Below, one piece after another: positions 44,836 through 54,285 of a stretch of 64,000 nt of DNA (position 1 is its first letter; every line of letters starts with the position of its first letter). Both the position numbers and the translations under genes were made by a program. Source of the stretch: Robiginitomaculum sp. (GTDB lineage Bacteria; Pseudomonadota; Alphaproteobacteria; Caulobacterales; Maricaulaceae); assembly GCA_021776525.1 (NCBI GenBank), contig JAJFFT010000004.1, positions 656,499 through 720,498 on the forward strand, written 5' to 3'. A model generated the notes under the pieces. It was not told where the DNA came from and searched no databases. It worked only from the letters and a program-made list of their open reading frames with translations.

Positions 44836-47535
44836 ATGGCAAAGCCATCTGCAAATGCACCCATGGCAACACTAGGACCAGATTCTGGTTTGCGTAGCCG
44901 TGCGCCTGCAATTGCGCAGACAGACCCTAAGCCGGATAAAAAACAGCGTGGTAAAACCAACGCCCGCCGAACGCAAAAAAACAATAACGGCAATTGGGAT
45001 GCCGATCCATCGGATGTATTGGCCAATACCGGGGCCGAGGCCCGTCTGGCCATTGGTATTGTGTTCTTCTTTGTGGTTGCCTTCATTCTGGTCGTCGGGA
45101 TGAAGCTGGTACAGGAACGCCGCGATGCACTGGCTGATGCGGTTCTCTCGCAGGCCTTTGCAGCAACCAATATGGCCGAACAGGTGCAGACCAAGCTGAC
45201 CGATGTCAAAAGCTATGCCGAGGCTTCTATTGCGGTGCTGGACAGTGTGAACGAGCGCCAAAGACAGGCCTTCGCGCGTAAATTGATTGCCGAGATAACG
45301 GCGCGGCCAACGGTAGACGGCGCAGTCTTGTTTAGCGGCAATGGGCGGGTGCGCCATGCCTCTGGGGATATTGCCGATCAATCGAGCCTGTGGGGCGATA
45401 TTCCTGCGTGGGTAAGGGAAGAAGGCAAGGCTGCCTTTTGGGTGCGTAATGGCGCAACCGGGCCTCGGATTTTTGTTGTGGCCCCGGTCGGTAAAACCGC
45501 CAATGCTGAACTGTTAGCCATTGCCATTGATGGATCAACCCTGGTTCCAGCGGTTAATACCAGCGGCATTCAAAGCCTTCTGGTGGATCATACCGGGGCC
45601 GTTATTGCAGCCAGTTCGCCAACATTGTCGACCTCAATGCTGGCAAGACTGCGCGAAGAACACAAGCCCGCCACGGCGGCTGCGGCCAAGCGTACCATTA
45701 GTGGTTTTCAATTGCGCGACCCGGACGGCACCCGGATGGTGGTGGGGGCGTCCAGCCTGCTTGGTGGCATTTTAAGCGTTTATCGGATCAAACCACTCAG
45801 CCTGAATACCACCGCATGGAAACGCACGCTGACCTTCTTTGTGCTGATGACCATTGCCCCCTTGCTGGTGGCGACCGTGTTATGCGTCATCCTGTTGGTT
45901 CAGATGGACACCCTGAAAGCGGCGCGTCAGGCGCTGTCGGACAGTGAAAAACGCTTTCGTCTGGCTATCGAAGGGGCCAGCGGTGGTGTCTGGGATTGGG
46001 ATTTGCCGTCCGAACAGGTGTTTGTGACCGACTCGCTGGCGCGGATTTTTAACTGGCCGAAGGGCAAAACCGTTGCGGTTTCCGAATTTATGAAGCTGGT
46101 GCATGTGGATGATCGCAAAAAGCTGCTGGCGGCGATGACATCCGCACCCGAAACCGGTGAAGTGGATGTAGAGTTTCGGGCGGCTCATTTACCCATCTGT
46201 CTGCATGCCCGCGGGCGCCCCTGGCGGTCGGGCAATGCCATGACGTCGGGGCGGATCGTCGGTGTAGCTATTGATGTAACCCAGCAAAAGGGTGCTCAGG
46301 CGCGTCTCAACGCCGCCGAAATTCGGCTGCGCGCCGCACTGGAATCGATGTCGGAATCCTTTGCCGTCTGGGATGTGAAACGTCGATTGATCATGTGTAA
46401 CAGCAAGTTCAAGGATTTTTTTCGGATCGAACCGGCGCTGTTGCGGCCCGGCACGCCCTATGATGTCCTGAACGAAGCCGCAGAGCCGGCCATCAAGACT
46501 GCTCACGAAGGTACCGACAAAAATGCTATCGAGCTGGAACTTGCGGACGGGCGCTGGGTGCATTTGTCCGAACGGGCCACCCGCGATGGCGGTCTGGTCA
46601 GTATTGGCACCGATATCACCGCTCTTAAAGTGCAGGAACAATTGCTGATCGCCAAAGAAAAAGACCTGCGCGTCAGTGTTGAAGATCTGGAGCTCAGTCA
46701 GGCGCGGATCTCAGAACTGGCTGAAAACTACCAGCAGCAAAAAATTCGCGCCATCGAGGCCAACCGCTCCAAAAGCGAATTTCTGGCCAATATGTCTCAC
46801 GAATTGCGCACGCCACTGAATGCCATTAACGGCTTTTCAGAAATCATGCAAAACGAGATGTACGGGCCGTTAGGCGATGCCCGCTATAAGGAATATGTCG
46901 GCGATATTCTGGACAGCGGCCAGCATTTGCTGACCCTGATCAATGATATTCTGGATATGTCGAAGATTGAGGCCGGCAAGCTGACCTTGCAGACCCAGAA
47001 GGTCTATCCGGACGAGATTATCGAACAATGCGTGCGCATTGTGCGTGGCCGCGCCGTTGAAAGCAGTTTGAAGCTGCAAACCGACATTGGTGATTTGCCA
47101 GAGATCGAAGTCGATCCGCGAGCCATCAAACAGGTGCTGATCAATCTGGCCTCAAATGCCATAAAATTCACCCCCGAAGGCGGCACGGTGAGCCTTGTCG
47201 CGTCCGCGGAAAAAGGTGGGGTGCGCATTGATGTGACTGATACCGGCATTGGTATCCCCGAAGAGCATTTGCCGCTGATTTGTAAGCCCTTTGTGCAGGT
47301 CGAAAACCAACATTCCAAGTCCCACAAAGGGTCTGGTCTGGGGCTGGCACTGTCGCAATCTCTGGTCTTGCTGCACGGCGGCGAATTTATCCTGACCAGT
47401 GAACTGGGCGTCGGCACCAAGGTTTCCGTCTGGCTGCCTCCGGTGCCAAAGGAAATCGACGACAAGGCTTCTATCTGGTCAATCAACGAGGACGAGGCTG
47501 CCACGCCGGATAAGGGCAAAAGCAGCGCAGCTTAG
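44836..47535 (+). CDS. pleC: PleC-like membrane sensor histidine kinase
   Basis: The 899 residues comprise a basic cytoplasmic tail, TM1 (about 71-92), a periplasmic domain of about 240 residues and TM2 (about 331-353). Two PAS domains follow (about 375-490 and 500-605), then a coiled linker, HisKA with His655 (FLANMSHELRTPLNAINGFS) and HATPase (about 755-875). The segment EIMQNEMYGPLGDARYKEYV is characteristic of the PleC/DivJ kinase group that acts on DivK and PleD to control polarity and CtrA. In Caulobacter, PleC has the same two-TM, periplasmic, PAS layout, which DivJ lacks. The symbol is a family-level inference. It stands alone, with a GGGCGGG ribosome site and 171 bases of upstream DNA holding a TTGACT at 44783. 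Confidence 0.75.
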   Translation: MAKPSANAPMATLGPDSGLRSRAPAIAQTDPKPDKKQRGKTNARRTQKNNNGNWDADPSDVLANTGAEARLAIGIVFFFVVAFILVVGMKLVQERRDALADAVLSQAFAATNMAEQVQTKLTDVKSYAEASIAVLDSVNERQRQAFARKLIAEITARPTVDGAVLFSGNGRVRHASGDIADQSSLWGDIPAWVREEGKAAFWVRNGATGPRIFVVAPVGKTANAELLAIAIDGSTLVPAVNTSGIQSLLVDHTGAVIAASSPTLSTSMLARLREEHKPATAAAAKRTISGFQLRDPDGTRMVVGASSLLGGILSVYRIKPLSLNTTAWKRTLTFFVLMTIAPLLVATVLCVILLVQMDTLKAARQALSDSEKRFRLAIEGASGGVWDWDLPSEQVFVTDSLARIFNWPKGKTVAVSEFMKLVHVDDRKKLLAAMTSAPETGEVDVEFRAAHLPICLHARGRPWRSGNAMTSGRIVGVAIDVTQQKGAQARLNAAEIRLRAALESMSESFAVWDVKRRLIMCNSKFKDFFRIEPALLRPGTPYDVLNEAAEPAIKTAHEGTDKNAIELELADGRWVHLSERATRDGGLVSIGTDITALKVQEQLLIAKEKDLRVSVEDLELSQARISELAENYQQQKIRAIEANRSKSEFLANMSHELRTPLNAINGFSEIMQNEMYGPLGDARYKEYVGDILDSGQHLLTLINDILDMSKIEAGKLTLQTQKVYPDEIIEQCVRIVRGRAVESSLKLQTDIGDLPEIEVDPRAIKQVLINLASNAIKFTPEGGTVSLVASAEKGGVRIDVTDTGIGIPEEHLPLICKPFVQVENQHSKSHKGSGLGLALSQSLVLLHGGEFILTSELGVGTKVSVWLPPVPKEIDDKASIWSINEDEAATPDKGKSSAA

Positions 47536-47559
47536 GTCTTGTGTGAAGATTTTGCGGGG

Positions 47560-48120
47560 CTAATCGTGCGGCCGTTCTCTGGTTTTTGACGGTTTTCTGG
47601 GTCGTTGCGGCGGTGCCGACGGGCGCCGACTGGCCGCAGCAATAACCTGGCGTCGGGTTTGCGGGTCCAGATCCCGTAAGATGTCCAAAATGATCATCTG
47701 GCCCATTTCCTGTGCCTGGGTGTCCAATGTGCGAAGCCGCGCCAATGTGGCCTCGACCTTTGCATCGTCCAATGGATCAGCGGCCAGTAATTTTCCCAGC
47801 TCAATGCGGGTTTTGCGGATGTCGCGATTTAGCTGCTGGTGCGGTCTGGCGGCCTGGCGCATTTTACGGATCGCAAGGCGGCGCTCGTCCTTGGGTAAGG
47901 CCCGGATAAAGACCCGCGGGTTGAAGCGAAAATTCTGTGGCGCGCCGACATGGGGCGGGGTGCGCAAATCCGATGGGCGCGGCGCCGGGGGCTCATGAAC
48001 CGATGTCGCCTGATGGCGCATATTGGCCACAAACATGCCGCCCGCCGCCCCCAAAACCAAAAGGTTAAGGGCCACAGAAACCAATAATGCAATGCCAATG
48101 CCGCTTTTGGTAAGGCTCAT
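47560..48120 (-). CDS. Membrane-anchored periplasmic metal-sensor/Spy-like protein
   Basis: The 186 residues start with one N-terminal membrane helix (about 7-32). A helical periplasmic domain rich in Arg, Gln and Leu follows (NPRVFIRALPKDERRLAIRK, QQLNRDIRKTRIELGKLL), resembling the heavy-metal resistance/CnrX-RcnX and Spy/CpxP group. It is the third gene of the sigma-anti-sigma operon, overlapping the anti-sigma gene by ATGA. In CnrYXH systems the equivalent protein senses metal in the periplasm and releases the sigma factor. That role is an inference here. Confidence 0.75.
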   Translation of the reverse strand: MSLTKSGIGIALLVSVALNLLVLGAAGGMFVANMRHQATSVHEPPAPRPSDLRTPPHVGAPQNFRFNPRVFIRALPKDERRLAIRKMRQAARPHQQLNRDIRKTRIELGKLLAADPLDDAKVEATLARLRTLDTQAQEMGQMIILDILRDLDPQTRRQVIAAASRRPSAPPQRPRKPSKTRERPHD

Positions 48121-48593
48121 GTCGTTGAATCCTCTGTATAAAACGACAGCTCCTCTGAACCAAAAGCCTGGTTCAGAACCTCAACCGAGCCACGTTGGTT
48201 CAGCGCATAGCTGTATCCGGTATAACCGCCTGCGAAGCCGCAGACCAGCAACAGTGCCAGCGCCGCCCCCATGGCGGGGAGGGACGTTTGTGGAAAAACC
48301 ATCAAAAAAGAAAACCATTGGCGTAGTTTGTCTGGTGCTTGCGCGGCATTGAAAGAGTCGATGATGCGTGCGTCCAGGGCGGCGCTGATGGTCTGCACAG
48401 GGGCGCGGGCCAAAGTCGCATCTATGTCCTGTTCGCTCTGCAAAATGGGCTGGGCAATGTGGGGGTGTTGGCGTGCAAAGTTCTCGGCGGCGCCGCGCAT
48501 GGTATCCGGCCAACGCGACAGCGCGCTGCCATATGTGCGTGCGGCACGGGCAAAATCCTTTTCTGTCATCATGGTGTCCATCATATACCTCAC
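48117..48593 (-). CDS. Putative anti-sigma factor, single-pass membrane protein
   Basis: The 158 residues have a soluble N-terminal half (about 1-105; SALSRWPDTMRGAAENFARQ), a membrane helix (about 109-130, MGAALALLLVCGFAGGYTGY) and a short periplasmic tail. No zinc-binding HxxxCxxC motif is seen. It starts (GTG or one of the ATGs at codons 4-5) overlapping the sigma stop by four bases. This coupling, the topology and the neighbours support an anti-sigma role even though sequence similarity is weak. Confidence 0.72.
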   Translation of the reverse strand: MRYMMDTMMTEKDFARAARTYGSALSRWPDTMRGAAENFARQHPHIAQPILQSEQDIDATLARAPVQTISAALDARIIDSFNAAQAPDKLRQWFSFLMVFPQTSLPAMGAALALLLVCGFAGGYTGYSYALNQRGSVEVLNQAFGSEELSFYTEDSTT

Positions 48594-49183
48594 GTTTCCA
48601 ATAATGTTGTGGCTTGATCAGCCAGATGCAGGCGCAGCCCTTTGCGCCCTCTGGCCAAGAGCGATTCCAACGCGTCGACGCTGACTTTCATGACGCCGGC
48701 GGCGTCTTTATTGCTCATTTCTTGTAAATGGCACAGGCTCAAGGCAGCCCGCTGGCGCGCCGGTAAAGCCATCATGGCGGTTTCGATCTGGGCGCTTAAT
48801 TGAGCATTCATGATGGCCTGATCGGGTCGGGGACCGTGCTCGTCTTTGCGTTCAATCACCTGATCAGTATAAATTTCGCGGCGACGGCGCAGCCGATCAT
48901 AGCACAAATTGATCGCCACACGGTGCATCCAGGTTTCAAACCGGGCTTTGCCCGGGCGCCATTTATGAGCGTGCTGCCAGACTTTCATAAACACCTCCTG
49001 TGCCACGTCTTCTGCCTCGGTGGCATCACCTAGCATATGCCGGGCCACGGCCACCATTTTGGGCAAATGGTTGTGGACCAGCTCAGCGGCGGCACGTTGA
49101 TCACCTTTGGCGATGCGGACCACCAGCGCCGTATCCGGGTCATCAACCGCCCGGTCAGTGTCTGGCCCGCTTTTGCTGCGCAT
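48590..49183 (-). CDS. ECF-type RNA polymerase sigma factor
   Basis: The 197 residues contain region 2 (about 35-105: MLGDATEAEDVAQEVFMKVW, FETWMHRVAINLCYDRLRRR) and region 4 (about 130-185: ALPARQRAALSLCHLQEMSN with the HTH KDAAGVMKVSVDALESLLAR). An AGGAG ribosome site precedes the ATG. It is first of three overlapping genes (sigma, anti-sigma, periplasmic sensor). The EF-hand gene upstream may belong to its regulon. The ECF group cannot be fixed without a phylogeny. Confidence 0.93.
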   Translation of the reverse strand: MRSKSGPDTDRAVDDPDTALVVRIAKGDQRAAAELVHNHLPKMVAVARHMLGDATEAEDVAQEVFMKVWQHAHKWRPGKARFETWMHRVAINLCYDRLRRRREIYTDQVIERKDEHGPRPDQAIMNAQLSAQIETAMMALPARQRAALSLCHLQEMSNKDAAGVMKVSVDALESLLARGRKGLRLHLADQATTLLET

Positions 49184-49209
49184 TGGTGCTCCTGCCTTGA
49201 TGGCCAGAC

Positions 49210-49246
49210 GATCAGGCTGTTGGCTCCAAAGGCCAACAGCCTGATC
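49210..49246 (-). terminator. Perfect 15-bp hairpin between the EF-hand gene and the sigma operon
   Basis: GATCAGGCTGTTGGC (49210-49224) and GCCAACAGCCTGATC (49232-49246) pair without mismatch around a 7-base loop, eight bases past the EF-hand stop codon. On the minus strand no U-tract follows. It could be a Rho-independent-like terminator lacking the T-run, or an mRNA 3'-end stabiliser that sets the ratio between the EF-hand and sigma messages. Confidence 0.6.
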
Positions 49247-49253
49247 AGACGTT

Positions 49254-49970
49254 TTAATGTTTACGGTACTTCATCATCGGTTTGGGTGCATTTTTTACTT
49301 CTTCACGGGTGATCTGCCCGTCCTTGTCCAAATCCATATGGGCGAACATCGGGGATTCAGCCTCGACAAATTCAGCCCGTGAAATACGCCCATCCTTGTC
49401 TGTATCCATTGCCGCACCGTGGTCTTTCATTTTGCTGCGGCGCTCTTTGTGGCGCATGTCGCGATCATCAGAGGTTAAATAGCCATCCTTGTTGACGTCC
49501 ATCTTGGCAAAATGTTGCTGTTGGGCGGCGCGGTGTTCTTCGGCGCTGATTGTCCCGTCACTATTGCTGTCCATATGGGCAAAAAGCGGCGATGGTTTGG
49601 CTTCAAATTCGGCGCTTGAAATCTTGCCGTCATTATTGGCGTCCAGCTCAAGCTGACGGTCAGCATGGCGCTCGGCACGGTGCATTTTACGTCGGGTATG
49701 GTGTTTCATACGACCCAGTTTCTTTTCCGTATCGACCAGATAACCGTCTCCATCACGGTCCAGCTTATCAAACATTTCGGTGCGGTGCGCTCTGGCTTCC
49801 GCGCGGGTGACAATACCGTCGCCATTGGCATCGGTACGGTCAAACATGGCCTCTGGGCCGTGACGCATGCCCATCGGGGCATTGGGGTGGTCCGGGCGGT
49901 CCGGACTGGCCAATGTTGTGGTGCCGATCACGGTACCGGCAATCAGAGTTGTCAAAAAAATGCGTTTCAT
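49254..49970 (-). CDS. Exported EF-hand protein with seven calcium-binding loops
   Basis: The 238 residues have a signal peptide (MKRIFLTTLIAGTVIG to about 21) and then seven DxDxDG-type loops (for example DANGDG, DRDGDG, DANNDG, DSNSDG, DVNKDG, DTDKDG, DLDKDG). These are spread over residues 43-230 with basic His/Arg-rich linkers (HHTRRKMHRAERHA). It is likely a periplasmic Ca2+ (or other divalent cation) binding or buffering protein. It lies just upstream of the ECF sigma operon on the same strand. Confidence 0.88.
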   Translation of the reverse strand: MKRIFLTTLIAGTVIGTTTLASPDRPDHPNAPMGMRHGPEAMFDRTDANGDGIVTRAEARAHRTEMFDKLDRDGDGYLVDTEKKLGRMKHHTRRKMHRAERHADRQLELDANNDGKISSAEFEAKPSPLFAHMDSNSDGTISAEEHRAAQQQHFAKMDVNKDGYLTSDDRDMRHKERRSKMKDHGAAMDTDKDGRISRAEFVEAESPMFAHMDLDKDGQITREEVKNAPKPMMKYRKH

Positions 49971-50041
49971 GGTGATGTTCCTTTATGGCGTTAAACCCAG
50001 CATTATTACAAACGGCCCAGCGCCCGTGATCTGTCGCGGTT

Positions 50042-52801
50042 TTACATTAAAAGTTGTTTAGAAATCAGTTGTACGTTTTCCTGTGCCTTGTTCAGCTCTT
50101 TTTCCATGATTTCAAACTGTTGTGCACCAATGCGGCCAGCCAACAGAGCCTGTACCGGACCAGGAAATGGCGGCGCAAGGTCGGATGAGGGCAGGCACAG
50201 GCGTAAAATCTGCAACAGGCTGGATTGAAGGGTGCTGGCCGCATCCAGGCGTTCGGTAAGACTGTGCGGGTCGCCCGGCTGTGGCTGAGCGTGCGCCCTG
50301 ATCCGTAAAAACTGGCTCAACAACTCGGTTTCGATCAGGCCACCGGGGGCGTGTTTCAAATTCCAGCACGTGGTACTGGGAAATTCATCGCGCAACCGGT
50401 CCAGCATTTTGGCAATGTCGGTGGCCATCATGGCCGTATCGCGCGGTTGCGCCAGAACGCGGGCTATATGGGCATTTACTGTTGCCGCAAAGTCGGGCGA
50501 AGAGGCCGCCACTACCCGCGCCCGGCCAAGCGCCAGAATTTCCCAGGTCCAGGCCTTGTCTTGATAATAGGCGGTAAAGGCGGGCCAGTGTACGGCGACC
50601 GGGCCGGCGCGGCCCGAAGGGCGCAGTTTCATGTCGATGGCGTAAAGTGCGCCTTCAGGGGTTTGCGCGCTAAGGGCGCTGATCAGGCGTTGGGTGAAGC
50701 GTGAAAAATATTGTCCCGGCGGGGCTTTTGCGGCGGCCATTTTGGATTGGCGATAAAGGGTAAAGAGATCAAGGTCCGAGCCTTCATTCATTTGCATGGC
50801 CCCCAATGACCCCATGCCCAGCACCACCCATTCCCCCGGCGGCGGACCATAACGGTGGTGCATTTGTGCCGCACAGGCATGGGCCAGTGTATCAATGGCG
50901 GCGATCGCCAGGGTGCTGTAACTGGCAGCGGCAATGGCCGGGTTGGCCTTTCCGGTCAAAATTTGCACGCCAATGCGCAAACGTTCTTCCAATGCTGTAC
51001 GCCGGGTATCGTTCAGCAGGGTTTCAAACGCAGGATCGCCTGTGGCACAGGCGGCAATGCGGGTTGCCCCGGCTTTTGGATCATCGCCCAAGGGGATGGA
51101 AAACCCAGGGTCCAGCATGGCGTCCAGTATGCTGACTCGGTTGGAAAACGCCCCGGCCAGACGCGGCGCGGTGTTGAGCAGCGACACCAGCAATTCAAGA
51201 ATGGCCGGACGGTTACACAACAGCGCCAGAGGCTGTACGCCGGTATTCAGGTTTTCAAAGAACCGCGTAAAAATCGCAAAAGCGTGATCGGCATTGCCGG
51301 TTTTTGACAGCGCGTCCACCAGATCCGGGCCAAGCCGGGTGAGCAAGGCTCTGGCCCGGTCAGAGCCCGTGGCGCGGATCTGTCCCCCATGCCAGGCGCG
51401 CATCCGATCCAGAAATGCGTGAGGGTTGTCAAAACCCTTGGCCCGCAAGGTGGCCAGCGTCGCCGGGTCATCTTCGACACCGGTAAAAACCAGACTTCCC
51501 GTATGGGCGGCCAATGGCTCGCTTTGCGGGAACAGTGCAAAATACCGGGTGTGGACCTGTTGGAAAATGTCCTGCATCTGTGAATCAAAAGTGCTCAGGT
51601 CTTTGGCCCCGATCAAAGCGGCAATGGCGGCGCGTTTATTGGGGTCTTCGGGCAATATATGGGTTTGTTGATCACCTAACATCTGGGCGCCATGTTCGGC
51701 GCGGCGCAAGACGCCATAATTCTGGATTAACTGTGCGGCGGCCTCTGGGCTGATATGCCCGGCATCGCGCAACGCGTTTAACGCCGTACAGGTTTGCGGG
51801 TGGCGCAGGCTTTTGTCGCGTCCCCCCAGGATGAGTTGTTGCGTCTGGGTGAAAAATTCGATCTCGCGAATGCCGCCCCGACCCAGCTTGACGTCATGGC
51901 CAGCCGCCTCAAACCCGCTTTGGTGCAGGGAAACGTGGATTTGCCGTTTCATGGCATGAATGTCTTCAATGGCCGCAAAATCCAGCGATCGCCGCCATAT
52001 AAACGGGTGTAACTCTCCAAGAAAGGCGTAGCCGCTAGTGCGGTCCCCGGCGCATATCCGGGCTTTGATCAGGGCGGCACGTTCCCAGTTTTGCCCAACG
52101 GTTTCATAATAAATCAGCGCGCCGGGGGTCGACACCACAGGGTTGGTCGAACCGGGGTCCGGGCGCAGGCGCATGTCGGTGCGAAACACATACCCATCCG
52201 CGGTTACCGCGCCCATGCTCTGGACCAGGGCGCGCACCAGCCGCGCGGTGATGCGGCTGGGGTCTTTGCCTAGCCACGGCGCGGCCGTTTGCGGGTCAAA
52301 GAAGATTGTGAAATCCACATCCGAGGAATAATTCAGCTCGAACGCACCATATTTACCCATGGCGATAATAAACAGGCCGGGCAGGGGACCGGTGGTCTCA
52401 TCCTCTGCCAATGGCGGAATCCGTCCCCGTGCGGCCAGTCCGCGCGCGCCGCCCCACAATGCCGCCTGCATGGCGGCATCGGCAAAGCGCGTCAGTTGCG
52501 TGGTCACCTCGTCCAGTCCCCACACCCCGCCAATGTCAGCCAAAGCACAAATCAGGTGAATATCGGCCTTGGCCTGGCGCAGGGCCTTGTCCAGGGTTTC
52601 CAGTGCACCGTTGTGTGCTGCGTGCCTCACCTGGGCCAAAACGGTTTCGCACAGGGTTTCGGGGGCGCCGTTTTGCAGCGCGGCCAGGGTTTGCGGGCGG
52701 CGCTGGATCAGGCCGCGCAAATAAGGCGCATGGTCGCTGGCCAGCGCACAGAGTTGTGCAAAGGGTTGGTCAAGTCGGGTGCTGAAAATTTGGTGGCTCA
52801 C
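50042..52801 (-). CDS. glnE: Bifunctional glutamine synthetase adenylyltransferase/deadenylylase
   Basis: The protein adds or removes AMP on glutamine synthetase according to PII state. It has 919 residues and two nucleotidyltransferase domains. The first active site (deadenylylase) is at about residue 160 (MGKYGAFELNYSSDVDFTIF) and the second (adenylyltransferase) at about 675 (LGMGSLGAMQMNEGSDLDLF). Each is followed by a helical PII-uridylyltransferase-like domain. A GTG start is used with no strong ribosome site. It lies downstream of the two-component genes, as in many alphaproteobacteria. Confidence 0.95.
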   Translation of the reverse strand: MSHQIFSTRLDQPFAQLCALASDHAPYLRGLIQRRPQTLAALQNGAPETLCETVLAQVRHAAHNGALETLDKALRQAKADIHLICALADIGGVWGLDEVTTQLTRFADAAMQAALWGGARGLAARGRIPPLAEDETTGPLPGLFIIAMGKYGAFELNYSSDVDFTIFFDPQTAAPWLGKDPSRITARLVRALVQSMGAVTADGYVFRTDMRLRPDPGSTNPVVSTPGALIYYETVGQNWERAALIKARICAGDRTSGYAFLGELHPFIWRRSLDFAAIEDIHAMKRQIHVSLHQSGFEAAGHDVKLGRGGIREIEFFTQTQQLILGGRDKSLRHPQTCTALNALRDAGHISPEAAAQLIQNYGVLRRAEHGAQMLGDQQTHILPEDPNKRAAIAALIGAKDLSTFDSQMQDIFQQVHTRYFALFPQSEPLAAHTGSLVFTGVEDDPATLATLRAKGFDNPHAFLDRMRAWHGGQIRATGSDRARALLTRLGPDLVDALSKTGNADHAFAIFTRFFENLNTGVQPLALLCNRPAILELLVSLLNTAPRLAGAFSNRVSILDAMLDPGFSIPLGDDPKAGATRIAACATGDPAFETLLNDTRRTALEERLRIGVQILTGKANPAIAAASYSTLAIAAIDTLAHACAAQMHHRYGPPPGEWVVLGMGSLGAMQMNEGSDLDLFTLYRQSKMAAAKAPPGQYFSRFTQRLISALSAQTPEGALYAIDMKLRPSGRAGPVAVHWPAFTAYYQDKAWTWEILALGRARVVAASSPDFAATVNAHIARVLAQPRDTAMMATDIAKMLDRLRDEFPSTTCWNLKHAPGGLIETELLSQFLRIRAHAQPQPGDPHSLTERLDAASTLQSSLLQILRLCLPSSDLAPPFPGPVQALLAGRIGAQQFEIMEKELNKAQENVQLISKQLLM

Positions 52802-52845
52802 GTACCAAGATTGCCCGAAGTCAGGCCCAAGGGAAAGGCCAGACT

Positions 52846-54285
52846 CTAGGTCAGTGTCGATGTTTTGTTTTTGCGCATTCGTGCGGCCGGAAATGCCATG
52901 GCGATATGCAGGCCCGGATTGCCGGTGGCGTGGTCGCCGGCGCCATCATCAATGATCAATTCAGCCCCGTGGGCTTTGGCCACCGCGAAGACCAGCGCCA
53001 GCCCCAGTCCACTGCCGGATTGGGTGCGGCTTTCTTCGAGACGGACAAAGCGTTTGAATACGGCTTCGCGTTTGTCTGCGGGGACGCCGGGGCCCGTGTC
53101 GGTGACCGAAATGGCCACCTTGCCATTTCTTTGCTTGCGCAGGCGCAGCGCCACGGCACCGCCTTTGGGGGTGTATTTCAAGGCATTGTCCAACACATTG
53201 GAAAACGCCTGTGCCAACAGGCCCTGATCGGCACGAATGTGCAGGCCGTCTTCGATTTCTGCCGAAAATTCCAACCCGCTGTCTTCGGCGACCGGTTCAA
53301 ACAACTCGGCCAGATCATGCATCAGCGGCGCCGGGTCAATTGCATTATAGGTTTCGCGCTGTTCTCCGGCTTCCAGACGGGCAATGCGCAAGACAGAATT
53401 AAAGGTTTGCAACAACTGGTCAGCATCATCCAGGGTACTGTGCAGGGCTGCTTTGGCTTCGCGCGCGTCAAGGTTCTCGCCGGTCCGTAATTGCCCTTCC
53501 AGTCGGTTGCGCATCCGGGTTAAGGGCGAGCGCAGATCATGGGCGATGGAATCGCCGGCATGGCGGGTGGCCGCCATCAGCCGTTCAATCTGGCTAAGCA
53601 TGGCATTGAGGTTTTCGGCCAGCTCGTCCAGTTCATCGCCGGTGTTGTTGCGCGGTGCGCGGCGTTTTAAATCCCCTGCCATCACGTCGCGGGCCACGTT
53701 GTTTAACGCATCCAGACGCGAAGCAAAGCGTCGGCTGATCAATGTGCCGGATATTAGTCCCAACGCCAGAACCAGCCCCGCCGCAATCCAAACCGAGCGG
53801 GAAATGCGGTCCACCAAAGCGGATTCTTCTTCCGTATCGCGGGCCACCAGCAACATGTAATCACCGGGAAAACGGATCAACGTACCTCTGGCGCGGTGGG
53901 TTTCGCGGGCTTGGGTTTCGGGATTATAGACCTTGTAGGTAAAGCGGCGATTGGCACCGGGCTTGGGCATGGCGCTGGGCAGTGCACTTAAATTGCCCGA
54001 CACAAACTTACCGCCCGGACGGGTGAAAACATAAAGATACGGATCGCGCCCGGTGCTGTGCTCGACAACAATTTTATTGACCGCATTGATGCCGCCTTTA
54101 TTGAAGGCCGACTTAAATTCGGTGATTTGGCGGGCTAGCAACAGATCGGTCTGGCGCGTGAACACGCCAGCCGTACTTTCATAGACGAACGCCAGAAGCG
54201 CAAATGCAGATAGGGCAAAAAGTGACGCAGCCAGAATGGTAAAGCGAAATGTGGTTGTCCGCATAAAGGCCGGCAGATGGTTCAT
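52846..54285 (-). CDS. Envelope sensor histidine kinase of the DegP-linked two-component system
   Basis: The 479 residues contain TM1 (about 12-34), a periplasmic loop of about 130 residues and TM2 (about 166-184). HAMP (about 185-237), HisKA with His249 (GDSIAHDLRSPLTRMRNRLE) and HATPase (VLDNALKYTPKGG, DTGPGVP, GSGLGLALVFAVAKAHG) follow. It overlaps the response regulator gene by ATGA. With degP upstream it probably senses envelope stress or cations. Next downstream is glnE. Confidence 0.93.
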   Translation of the reverse strand: MNHLPAFMRTTTFRFTILAASLFALSAFALLAFVYESTAGVFTRQTDLLLARQITEFKSAFNKGGINAVNKIVVEHSTGRDPYLYVFTRPGGKFVSGNLSALPSAMPKPGANRRFTYKVYNPETQARETHRARGTLIRFPGDYMLLVARDTEEESALVDRISRSVWIAAGLVLALGLISGTLISRRFASRLDALNNVARDVMAGDLKRRAPRNNTGDELDELAENLNAMLSQIERLMAATRHAGDSIAHDLRSPLTRMRNRLEGQLRTGENLDAREAKAALHSTLDDADQLLQTFNSVLRIARLEAGEQRETYNAIDPAPLMHDLAELFEPVAEDSGLEFSAEIEDGLHIRADQGLLAQAFSNVLDNALKYTPKGGAVALRLRKQRNGKVAISVTDTGPGVPADKREAVFKRFVRLEESRTQSGSGLGLALVFAVAKAHGAELIIDDGAGDHATGNPGLHIAMAFPAARMRKNKTSTLT

